Source of the DNA: Chlorocebus sabaeus
Lineage: Eukaryota; Chordata; Mammalia; Primates; Cercopithecidae
Length of the DNA stretch: 64,000 nt
NCBI RefSeq assembly: GCF_047675955.1
Contig: NW_027327447.1
Location: forward strand, 310,001-374,000
Reading direction: 5' to 3'
Part shown: positions 1 through 11,343 of the stretch, piece by piece
Position numbering within the stretch: position 1 is the first letter of the stretch
How the letters are laid out: each line of letters opens with the position of its first letter
The notes under the pieces: generated by a model
Seen by the model: only the letters and a program-made list of their open reading frames with translations
What the model was told of the DNA's origin: nothing
The model's database searches: none
Program-made: the position numbers and the translations under genes

Positions 1-667
1 GTTCTGTTAATTCGTTTCAAACAGTTACAGCTTTCCATTCAATAAGCCTGTCGCTAAGACTGTTCTTGTGGATTTTGCAAAGTGATATTTGGAACCCCAT
101 AGAGGGCTATGGTGAAGAAGGAAATGTCTTTCGTTAAAAACTGGAAAGAAGCATTATGAGACTCTTCTCTGAGTTGTGTTAATTCATCTCGCAGAGTTAC
201 AGCTTTGACTTCAAGAAGCCTTTCGCTAAGTCTGTTCTTATGGAATTTGCAAAGTTATATTTGGAAGACCATAGGGGGATATGGTGAAAAAGGAAATATC
301 TTCCGTGAAAAACTGGAAAGAAGGTTTCAGAGAAACTCCTATGTGTTCTGTTAATTCATATCACAGAATTACAGCTTTCCCCTGAAGAAGCCTTTCGCTA
401 ACACTGTTCTTGTGGAATAGGCAAAGTGATATTTGGAAGCCCATAGAGGGCTATGGTGAAAAAGAAAATATCTCCCGTTAAAAACTGGAAAGAAGCTTTT
501 TGAGAATATGCTTTGTGTTCTGTTAATTCATCTCACAGAGTTACATCTTTCCCTTCAAGAATCCTTTCGCTAAGTCTGTTCTTGTGGAGTTTGCAAAGTG
601 ATATTTGGAAGCCCATATTGGGCTATGTTGAAAAAGGAAATATCTTCCATTAAAAACTGGAAAGAAG

Positions 668-753
668 CTTTCTGAGAAATTGCTTTGTGTTCTGTTAATT
701 CATCTCACAGAGTCACTGCTTTTACCTCAAGAAATCTTTCACTAAGATTGTAT
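668..753 (+). repeat. Truncated (half) alpha monomer
   Basis: A monomer starts at CTTTCTGAGAAATTGC but stops after CTTTCACTAAGATTGTA and passes directly into the next monomer start (TTTCTGAGAAATGGC, about 754). Only about 86 bp of the usual 171 bp are present. The part from TGTTCTTGTGG to the pJ-alpha motif and the monomer end is missing. It shifts the HindIII ladder phase by half a unit. Confidence 0.85.
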
Positions 754-2345
754 TTTTCTGAGAAATGGCTTTGTGTTCTGTTAATTCATCCCACAGTGTT
801 ACAGCTTTCTCCTCAAGAAGCCTTTCGCTAAGACTATTCTTGTGGAGTTTGCAAGGTGATATTTGGAAACCCAAAGAGGGCTACAGTGAAAAAGGAAATA
901 TCTTCAGTTAAAAACTGGAAAGAAGCTTTTTGAGAAACTGCTTTGTGTTCTGTTAATTCATCTCACAGAATTACAGCTTTCCCCTGAAGAAGACTTTCGC
1001 TAAGACTGTTCTTGTGGAATTTGCAAAGTGATATTTGGATGCCCCTAGAGACCTATAGTGAAGAAGTAATTATCTTCAGTTAAAAAGTGGAAGGAAACTT
1101 TATGAGAAACTGCTTTGTGTTCTGTTAATTCATCTCACAGAGTTATAGATTTCCCCTCAAGAAGCCTGTCGTTAAGACTGTTCTTGTGGAATTTGCAAAG
1201 TGATATTTGGAAGCCCATAGAGGGCTATGGTAAAAAAGGAAATCTCTTCCGTTGAAAGCTGGAAAGAAGCTTTCTCAGAAACGGCTATGTGTTCCGTTAA
1301 TTCGTCTCACAGAGTTGCAGCTATCCCCTCAAGAAGCCTTTCGCTAAGACTCTTTTTATGGTATTTACAAAGTGATATTTTGAAGCCCACAGAGGGCTAT
1401 GATGAAAAAGGAAATATCTTCAGTTACAAACTGGAAAGAAGCTTTCTGAGAAACTGCTTTGTGTTCTGTTAATTCATCTCACATAGTTACATCTTTCCCA
1501 TCAAGAATCCTTTCGCTAAGACTGTTCTTGTGTAATTTGCAAGGTGATATTTGGAAGCCCCTGGAGGGCTATGGTTTAAAAGGAAATCTCTTCCCTTAAA
1601 AACTGGAAAGAAGCTTTCTGAGAAACGGCTATGTGTTCTATTAATTCATCTCAAAGTGTTACAGCTTTCCCCTGAAGAAGACTTTCGCTAAGACTGTTGG
1701 TGTGGAATTTGCAAAGTGATATTTGAAAGCTCATAGAGCGCTATGGTGAAAAAGAAAGTATCTTCAGTTAAAAACTGGAAAGAAACTTTCTGAGAAACTG
1801 CTTTGTGTTCAGTTAATTCATCTCACAGATTTACACCTTTCCCCTGTGGAAGACTTTTGTTAAGAGTGCTCTTGTGGAATTTAAAAAGTGATATTTGGAA
1901 GCCCTTAGAGAGCTGTAGTGAAAAAGGAAATATCCTAAGATATAAACTGTATAGATGCTTTTTGAGAAACTGCATTGTGTTCTGTTAATACATCTCACAG
2001 AGTTACAGCTTTCCCCTCAAGAAGCCTTTCGCTAAGACTGTTCTTTTGGAATTTGCAAAGTGATATTTGGAAGCCCATAGAGGGCTAAGGTGAGAAAGGA
2101 AATATCTTCCGTTAAAAACTGGAAAGAAGCTTTCAGAGAAACGGCTTTGTGTTCTGTTAAATCATCTCACAGAGTTACAGCTATCCCCTCAAGAAGCCTT
2201 TTGCTAAGACTGTTCTTGTGGAATTTTCAAAGTGATACTTGGAAGACCATAGAGGTCTATGTTGAAAAAGGAAGTCTCTTCTTTAAACACCGGAAAAAAG
2301 CTTTCTGAGAAACGGCTTTGTGTTCTGCTAATTCATCTCACAGAC

Positions 2346-2973
2346 TTACAGCTTTCCCCTCAAGAAGCCTTTTGCTAAGACTATTCTTGTGGAATTTGCA
2401 AGGTGATATTTGGAAGCCCATAGAGGGCTATGGTGAAAAAGGAAATATCTTCAGTTGAAAACTGGAAAGAAGCCTTTTGAGAAACTGCTTTGTGTTCTGT
2501 TCATTCATCTCACAGAACTACAGCTTTCCCCTGAAGAAGCCTTTCGCTAAGACTGTTCTTGTGGAATTTGCAAAGTGATATTTTGAAGCCCATGGAGGGC
2601 TATGGTGAAAAAGGAAATATCCTAAGATATAAACTGTATAGATGCTTTTTGAGAAACTGCATTGTGTTCTGTTAATACATCTCACAGAGTTACAGCTTTC
2701 CCCTCAAGAAGCCTTTTGCTAAGACTATTCTTGTGGAATTTGCAAGGTGATATTTGGAAGCCCATAGAGGGCTATGGTGAAAAAGGAAATATCTTCAGTT
2801 GAAAACTGGAAAGAAGCCTTTTGAGAAACTGCTTTGTGTTCTGTTCATTCATCTCACAGAACTACAGCTTTCCCCTGAAGAAGCCTTTCGCTAAGACTGT
2901 TCTTGTGGAATTTGCAAAGTGATATTTTGAAGCCCATGGAGGGCTATGGTGAAAAAGGAAATATCCTAAGATA
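2346..2973 (+). repeat. 344-bp dimer tandem duplication with chimeric junction
   Basis: 2346-2629 and 2690-2973 appear identical over 284 bp at an offset of 344 bp (two monomers), including rare variants such as TTGCTAAGACTATTCTTG and TTCATTCATCTCACAGAACT. The sequence joining the copies, 2606-2716, instead matches 1919-2029 (offset 687 bp, four monomers), including the unusual AAGATATAAACTGTATAG. The junction is therefore a mosaic of two donor positions, as produced by unequal exchange or conversion within the array. Confidence 0.85.
2428..2444 (-). promoter_or_regulatory. pJ-alpha motif, exact match in the left array
   Basis: Exact CTATGGTGAAAAAGGAA in a divergent left-hand monomer. It shows the motif is kept in the older monomeric region as well as in the young higher-order repeats. 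Confidence 0.65.
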
Positions 2974-5900
2974 AAAACTAAAAAGAAGCTTTCTAAGAAA
3001 CGGCTTTGTGTTCCTTTAATTCATCTCACAGAGTTACAGCTTTCCCCTCAAGAAGCCTTTCGCTAAGACCGTTCTTGTGTAATTTGCAAAGTGATATTTG
3101 GAAGCCCATAGAGGGCTATGGTGAATAAGGAAATCTCTTCAGTTAAAAACTGGAAAGAAGCTTTCTAAGAAACGGCTTTGTGTTCTGTTAATTCATCTCA
3201 CAGAGTTACAGCTTTCCCCTCAAGAAGCCTTTCGCTAAGACTGTTCTTGTGAAATTTGCAAATTGATATTTGGAAGCCCATAGAGGGCTACGGGGAGAAG
3301 GAAATATCCTCCGGTAAAAACGGGAAAGAAGCTTTCTGAGAAACTGCTTTGTGTTCTGTTAATTCATCTCACAGAATTACAGCTTTCCCATCAAGAAGCC
3401 TTTCGCTACGACTGTTCTTGTGGAGTTTGCAAAGTGATATTTGAAGTCCATAGAGGGCTATGGTGAAAAAAGTAATATCTTCCGTTTAAAACTGGAAAGA
3501 AGCTTTCTGAGAAACTGCATTGTGTTCTGCTAATTCATCTCACAGAGTTATATCTTTCCCTTCAAGAAGCCTTTCGATAAGAGTGTTCTTGTGGAATTTG
3601 CAAAGGGATATTTGGAAGTCCATAGAGGGCTATAGTGAAAAAGGGAATATCTTCCCTGAAAAACTGGAAAGATGCATTCTGAGAAACTGCGTTGTGTTCT
3701 CTTAATTTTTCTCACAGAGTTACAGCTTTACCCTCAAAAAGCCTTTCGATAAGACTGCTCTTGTGGAATTTTCAAAGTGATATTTGGAAGCCCTTAGAGG
3801 GCTATGGTGAATAAGGAAATATCTTCAGTTAAAAACTGGAAAGAAGCTTTCTGAGAAACTGCTTTGTGTTCTGTTAATTCATCTCACATAGTTACAGCCT
3901 TCCCTTCAAGAAGGCTTTCGCTAAGACTGTTCTTGTGCAATTTGCAAATTGATATTTGGGAGCCGATAGAGGGCTACAGTGAAAAAGGAAATATCTTAAG
4001 TTAAAATCTGGAAAGAAGCTTTCTGAGAAACTGCTTTGTGTTCTGTTAGTTTATCTCAAAGTGATACAGCTTTCCCCTCAAGAAGCCTTTCGCTAAGACT
4101 GTTCTTGTGCTATTTTCAAGGTGATATTGGGAAGCCAGAAGATGGCTCTGGAGAAATAGGAAATATCTTCAGATAAAAAGTGGAAATAAGCTTTCTAAGA
4201 AACTGTTTGTGTTCTGTGAATTCATCTCACAAAGTTACAGATTTCCCCTCAAAAAGCCCTTCACTAAGACTTTTCTTGTGGAATTTTCAAAGTGATATTT
4301 GGAAGCCCATAGAAGGCTATGGTGAAAACGGAAATATCCTAAGATAAAAACTGAAAAGAAGCTTTCTGAGAAACTGCTTTGTGTTCTGTTAATTCACCTC
4401 ACAGAGTTACAGCTTTCCCCTCAAGAAGCCTTTCGCTAAAACTGTTCTTGTGGAATTTGCAAAGTGATATTTGGAAGCCGATAGAGGGCTATGGTGAAAG
4501 AAGAAATATCTTCTGTTAAAAACTGGAAAGAAGCTTTCTGAGAAACTTCTTTGTGTTCTGTTAATTTATCTTACAGAGTTAAAGATTTCCCCTCAGGAAG
4601 CCTTTCTGTAAGGCTGTTCTTGTGTAATTTGCAAAGTGATATTTGGAAGCCGATAGAGGGCTATGGTGAAAAAGGAATTACCTTCAGTTAAAAACTGGAA
4701 AGAAGATTTCTGAAAAACTGCTTTGTGATCTGTTAATTCATCTCAGAGTTACAGCTTTCCCCTCAAGTCGCCTTTCGCGAAGACTGTTCCTCTGGAATTT
4801 GCAAAGTGTTATTTTGGAGCCCCTAGGGGGCTACGGTGAAAAGGAAATATCTTCAGTTTAAAACTGGAAAGAAGCTTTTTGAGAATCTGCTTTGTGTTCC
4901 TTTAATTCATCTCACAGAGTAACAGCTTTCCCCTCTGCAAGCCTTTCGTTAAGACTGTTCTTGTGGAATTTGCAAAGTGATACTGGGAAGCCCATAGAAG
5001 GCTAAGGTGAAAAAGGAAATGTCTTCCGTTAAACTCTAAATAATCATTCTGTGAAACTGCCGTGTGTTCTGTTAATACATCTCACAGAGTTACAGCTTTC
5101 CCATCAAGATGCCTTTCTCTAAGGCTGTTATTGTGGGATTTGCAAAGTGATATTTGGAAGCCCATAGAGGGCTATGTTGAAAAAGGAAATATCTTCAGTT
5201 AAAAACTGGAAAGAAGCTTTCTGAGAAACTGCTTTGTGTTCTCTTAATTCATCTCACAGAGTTACAGATATTCCCTCAAGAAGTCTTTCACTAAGAGTGT
5301 CTTTGTGGGATTTGCAAAGTGATAATTGGAAGCCCATAGAGGGCTATGGTGAAAAGGGAACTATTTTCAGTTAAAAACTGGAAAGAAGCTTTCAGATAAT
5401 CTGCCGTGTGTTCTGTAAATACATCTCACTGAGTTACAGCTTTCCCCTCAAGAAGTCGTTCGCAAAGACTGTTCTTGTGGGATTTTCTAAGTGACATTTG
5501 GAAGCCCATAGAGGGCTATGGGGAAAAAGGAAATATCTTCGGTTGAAAACTGGAAAGAAGCTTTGTGAGAAACAGCTCTGTGTTCTGTTAATTCATTTCA
5601 GAGAGTTACAGCTTTCCGCTCCAGAAGCCTTTCGCTAAGACTGCTCTTTTGGAATTTGCAGAGTGATATTTGGAAGCCCTTAGAGGGTTATGGTGAAAAA
5701 GGAAATATCTTCCGTTAAAAACTGGAAAGAAGCATTCTGAGATACTGCCGTGTGTTCTGTTAATACGTCTAACCGAGTTACAATTCACCTCAAGAAGCTT
5801 TTTGCCAAGACTTTTCTTGTGGGATTTGCAATGTGATATTTGGAAGCCCATAGAGGGCTATGGTGAAAAAGGAAATATCTTCAGTTTAAAACTGGAAAGT

Positions 5901-6194
5901 GGCTTTCTGAGAAACTGCTTTGTGTTCTGTTAATTCATCTCACAGAGTTACAGGATTCCCCTCCAGAAGCCGTTTGCTAAGACTGTTCTTGGGAATTTGC
6001 AAAATGATATTTGGAAGCCCATAGAGGGCTATGGTGAAAAAGGACATATCTTCCATTAAAAACTGGAAAGAAATTTTCTGAGAAACTGCTTTGTGTTCTG
6101 TTAATTCATCTCACAGAGTTACAGCTTTCTTCTCAAGAAGCCTTTCGCTAAGACTGTTCTTGTGGAATTTACTAAGTGATATTTGGTAGCCCAT

Positions 6195-9100
6195 AGAGGG
6201 CTATGGTGGAAAAGGACATATCTTCCGTTAAAAACTGGAAAGAAGATTTCTGAGAAACTGCTTTGTGTTCTGTTAATTCATCTCACAGAGTTAAAACTTT
6301 CCCCTCCAGAAGCCTTTCGTTTAGACTGTTCTTGTGGAATTTGCAAAATGATATTTGGAAGCCCAAGGAGAGCTATGGTGAAAAAGGAAATATCCTAAGA
6401 TAAAAACTGAAAAGAAGCTTTCTGAGGAACTGCTTTGTGTTCTCTTAATTCGTATCACAGAGTTACAAATTTTCCCTCAAGAAGCCATTCGCTAAGACTG
6501 TTCTTGTGCAATATGCAAAGTGATATTTGGAAGCCCATAGAGGGCCATGATGAAAAAGGAAATATCTTCAGTTAAAACCTGGAAAGAATCTTTCTGATGA
6601 ACTGCTTTGTATTGTGGTAATTCATCTCACAGAGTTACAGCTTTCTTCTCGAGAAGCTTTTTGGTAAGTCTGTTTTGTGGAATTTTCAAAGTGATATTTG
6701 GAAGCCCATAGTGGGATATGGAGAAAAAGGAAATATCTTCCGTTAAAAACTGGGAAGAAGATTTCTGAGACACTGCTTTCTGTTCTGTTAATTTATCTAA
6801 CAGAGTTACAGCATTCCCCTACAGAACTCATTCGCTAAGAGTGTTTTTGTGGAATTTGCAAAGTGATACTTGGAAGACCCAAGAGGGCTTCGGTGAAAAA
6901 GGGAATATCTTCAGTTAAAAACTGGAAAGAAGCTTTCTGAGAAACTGCTTTGTGTTCTGATAATTCATCTCACAGAATTACAGTTTTCCCTTCAAGAAGC
7001 CTTTCGATAAGACTGTTCTTGTGGGATTTGCAAAGTGATATTTCGAAGCCCATAGAAGGCTTTGGAGAAAAAGGAAATATCTTAAGATAATAACTGAAAA
7101 GAAGTTTTCTGAGAAACTGCTGTGTGGTCTGTTAATTCAACTCACAGAGTTACAGCTTTCCCCTCAAGAAGCCTTTCGCTAAGGCTCTTCTTGTGAAATT
7201 TGCAAAGTGATATTTGAAAGCCCATAGAGGGCTATGGTGAAAAACAAAATATCTTCCGTTAAAAACAGGAAAGAAGCTTTCTGAGAAACTGCCGTGTGTT
7301 CTATTGATACATCTCACACAGTTACAGCTTTGCTCTCAAGAAGACCTTCGCTAAGAATGTTCGTGAGTGATTTGCAAAGTGATATTTGGAAGCCCACAGA
7401 GAGCTATGTTGAAAAAGGAAATATCTTCCGTTAAAAACTGGAAAGAAGCTTTCTGAGAAACTGCCGTGTGTTCTGTTAATATATCTCACCGAGTTACAGC
7501 TTTCCCCTCAAGAAGCCTTTCACTAAGACTGTTATTGTGGGATTTGCAAAGTGATATTTGGAAGTCTATAGAGGGCTACGGTGAAAAAATAAATATCTTC
7601 AGTTAAAAACTGGAAAGAAGCTTTCTGAGAAACTGCTTTGTGTTCTGTTAATTCATCTCACAGAGTTACAGCTTACCTCTCAAGAAGCCTTTCGCTAAGA
7701 CTGTTCTTGTGGAATTTGCAAAGTGATATTTCGAAGCCCATAGAGGGCTATGGTGGAAAAGGAAATATCTTTCATTAAAAACTGAAAAGAAGCTTTCTGA
7801 GAAACTGCTATGTGTTCTGTTAATTCATCTCAAAGAGTTACAAATTTCCCCTCAGGAAGCCTTCAGCTAAGGCTCCTCTTGTGTAATTTGCAAAATGATA
7901 TTTGGAAGCCCATAGAGGTCTACAGTGAAAATGGAAATATCCTCAGATAAAAACCGAAAAGAATCTTTCTGAGAAACTGCTTTGTGTTCTCTTAGTTCAT
8001 CTCACAGAGTTACAGCTTTCCCCTCAAGAAGCCGTTCACGAAAATTGTTTTTGTGAAATTTGCAAAGAGATAATAGGAAGCCCTTAGAGGGCTACGGTGA
8101 AAAAGGAAATATCCTAAGATAAAAACTGAAAAGAAGCTTTCTGAGAAACTGCTTTGTGTTCTCTTAATTCATCCCACAGAGTTACAGCTTTCCCCTCAAG
8201 AAGACTTATGATAAGACTGTTGTTGTGTAATTTGGAAAGTGATATTTAGAAGCCCCTACAGGGCTATGGAGAAAAAGTAAATATCTTCCGTTAAAAACTG
8301 GAAAGAAGCTTTCTGAGAAACATCTTTGTGTTCTGTTAATTCATCTCACAGAGTTACAGCTTTCCCCTCAAGAAACCTTTCGCTAAGACTGTTCTTTTGG
8401 AATTTGCAAAGTGATATTTGGAAGCCCATAGTGGGCTATGGCGAAAAAGGAAATGTCGTAAGATAAAAACTGAAAAGAAGCTTTATGATAAACTGATTTG
8501 TGTTCTGTTAATTCATCTCACAGAGTTACAGATTTGCCCCAAAGAAGCCTTTCGCTAAGATTGTTCCTGTGGAATTTGCAAAGTAATATTTGGAAGCCCA
8601 TAGAGGCCTATGGTGAAAAAGGAAATATCCTATGATAAAAACTGAAAAGAAGCTTTCTGAGAAACTGCTTTGTGTTCTGTTAATTCAACTCACAGAGTTA
8701 CAGCTTCCCCTCAAGAAACCTTTCGCTAAGACTGTTCTTTTGGAATTTGCAAAGTGATATTTGGAAGCCCATAGAGGGCTATGGTGAAAAAGGAAATATC
8801 TTCAGTTAAAAACTGAAAAGAAGCTTTCTGAGAAACTGCTTTGTGTTCTGTTAATTCATATCAAAGAGCTAGAGTTTCCCCTCAAGAAGCCTTTCGCTAA
8901 GACTGTTCTTGTTGAATTTGCAAAGTGATATTTGGAAGAACATAGAGAGCTATTCTGAAAAAGGAAATATCCTAAGAAAAAAACTGAAAAGAAGCTTTCT
9001 GACAAACTGTTTTGTGTTCTGTTAATTCATCTCAAAGAGTTAGAGCTTTCCCCTCAAGAAGCCTTTCCCTAAGACTGTTCTAGTGGAATTTTCAAAGTGA

Positions 9101-10540
9101 TATTTGGAAGCCCATAGAGGGTTATGGTGAAATTGGAAATATCCTAAGATAAAAACCGAATAGAAGCTTTCTGAGAATCTGCTTTGTGTTCTGTTAGTTC
9201 ATCTCACAGAGTTACAGCTTTCCCCTCAAGAAGCCGTTCACGAAGGCTGTTCTTGTGTAATTTGCAAAGTGATATTTGGAAGACCATAGAGGGCTATTTT
9301 GAAAAGAAAATATCTTCCGTTAAAAACTGGAAAGAAGCATTCTGAGAAACTGCCATGTGTTCTGTTAATACATCACACCGAGTTACAGCTTTCCCCACAA
9401 GAAATTTTTCGCTAGGACTGCTCTTGTGGAATTTGCAAAGTGATATTTGGAAGCCCATAGAGGGCTACGGTGAAAAAGGAAATATATTCCGTTAACTACT
9501 TGAAAGAAGATTTCTGAGAAACTACTTTGTGTTCTGTTAATTCATCTCACAGACTTACAGCTTTCCCCTCAAGAAGCCTTTCGCTAAGACTTTTCTTTTG
9601 GAATTTGCAAAGTGATATTTGGAAGCCGATAGAGGGCTATGGTGAAAAAGGAAATATCTTCAGTGGAAAACTGGAAAGAAGGTTTCTGAGAAACTGATGT
9701 GTGTTGCTTTAATTCATCTCACAGAGTTACAGATTTTCCCACAAGAAGCTTTTCTGAAAGACTGTTCTTGTGGAATTTGGAAAGTGATATTTGGAAGCCC
9801 TTTGAAGTGTACGGTGAAAAAGGAAATATCATCCGTTAAAAACTGGAAACAAGACTTCTGAGAAACTGCTTTGTGTTCTGTTAATTCATCTCACAGAGAT
9901 ACAGCTTTCCCCTCAAGAAGTCTTTCGCTAAGACTGTTCTTGTGGAATTTTCAAAGTGATATTTGGAAGCCTATAGGGGGCTATGGTGGAAAAGGAAATA
10001 TCTTCCGTTAAAAACTGGAAAGAAGATTTCTGAGAAACTGCTTTGTGTTCTGTTAATTCATCTCACAGAGTTACAGATTTCCCCTCCAGAAGCCTTTCGC
10101 TAAGACTGTTCTTGTGGAATTTGCAAAGTGATATTTGGAATCCCAGAGAGATATGGGGAAAACGGAAATATCTTCCGTTAAAAACTGGAAAGAAGCTTTC
10201 TGAGAAACTGCTTTTTGTTCTGTTAATTCATCTCACAGAGTTACAGCTTTCTCTGAAAGAAACCTTCCGCTAAGATTGTTCTTGTGCAAATTGCAGAGTG
10301 ATATTTGGAAGCCCATAGAGAGCTATGTTGAACAATTAAAATCTTTCGTTAAAAACTGGAAAGAAGCTTTCTGAGAAACTGCTTTTTTTTCTGTTAATTC
10401 ATCTCACAGAGTTACAGCTTTCTCCTCAAGAAGCCGTTCACTAAGACTGTTCTTGTGGAATTTGCAGAGTGATATTTAAAAGCCCATAGAGGACTATGGT
10501 GAAAAAGGAAATATCCTAAGATAAAAACTGAAAAGAAGCT
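6195..10540 (+). repeat. Older multi-monomer block A
   Basis: About 25 monomers with a diverged colinear paralogue at 11344-14830. Matching landmarks include TCGTATCACAGAGTTACAAA (6450; partner near 11600), CTCAAGAAGACCTTCGCT near 7335 (partner near 12140), GGTCTACAGTGAAAATGG near 7917 (partner 12721) and GTTGAACAATTAAAATC (10327; partner 14616). The offset between partners changes in whole monomers along the block. Part of it, about 7795-8630, also resembles 15515-16350 at an offset of 7720 bp (45 monomers). Confidence 0.75.
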
Positions 10541-11343
10541 TTCTGAGAAACTGCTCTGTGTTCTGTTAATTCATCTCAAAGAGTTACAGCTTTCCCCTCA
10601 AGAAGCCTTTCGCTAAGACTGTTCTTGTGGAATTTGCAAAGTGATATTTGGAAGTCCGTAGAAGTCTATGGTGAAAAACGAAATATCTTCAGTTAAAAAC
10701 TTGAAAGAAGCTTTCTAAGAAACTGCTTTGTGTTCTGTTAATTCATCTCTAAGAGTTACAGTTTCTCCTCAAGAAGCCTTCCGCTAAGACTGTTCTTGTG
10801 GAATTTGCAAAGTGATATTAGAAGCCCATAGAGGGCAATGGTGAAAATGGATATCCTAAGATAAAAACCGAAAAGAAGCTATCTGAGAAAGCACTTTGTG
10901 TTCTGTTAGTTCATCTCAAGGAGTTACAACCTTCCCCTAAGGAAGCCGTTCTCTAAGACTGTTCTTGTGAAATTTGCAAAGTGATATTTGGAGGCCAATA
11001 GAGGGCTATGCAGAAAAAGGAAATATCTTCAGTTAAAAACTGGAAAGAAGCTTTCTGAGAAATTGCGCTGTGCTCTGTTAATTCATCTCACAGAGTTACA
11101 GCTTTCCCCTCAAGAAACGTTTCGCTAAGACTGTTCTTGTGGAATTAGCAAACTGATATTTGGAAGCCCATAGAGGGATACGGTGAAAAAGGAACTATCC
11201 TAGGATAAAAACTGAAAATAAGCATTCCGAGAATCTACTTTGTGTTCTGTAAGTTCATCTCACAGAGTTACAGCTTTCTCCTCAAGTAGCCTTTCGCTAA
11301 GACTGTTCTTGTGGAATGTACAAAGTGATATTTGGAAGCCCAT
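10541..11343 (+). repeat. Monomeric alpha satellite between blocks A and A'
   Basis: About five ordinary diverged monomers between the two older duplicated blocks. I found no multi-monomer partner for this stretch by eye, and it contains no gene or other element. Confidence 0.6.

Larger units (their letters stand above)
1..6194 (+). repeat. Divergent monomeric alpha satellite (left edge)
   Basis: About 36 monomers with no long-range higher-order period that I could find. Neighbouring monomers differ by many substitutions and small indels. It holds one half-length monomer (668-753) and one local dimer duplication (2346-2973). This is the pattern expected of older array flanks that are no longer homogenised. 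No gene or interspersed element is present. Confidence 0.85.
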
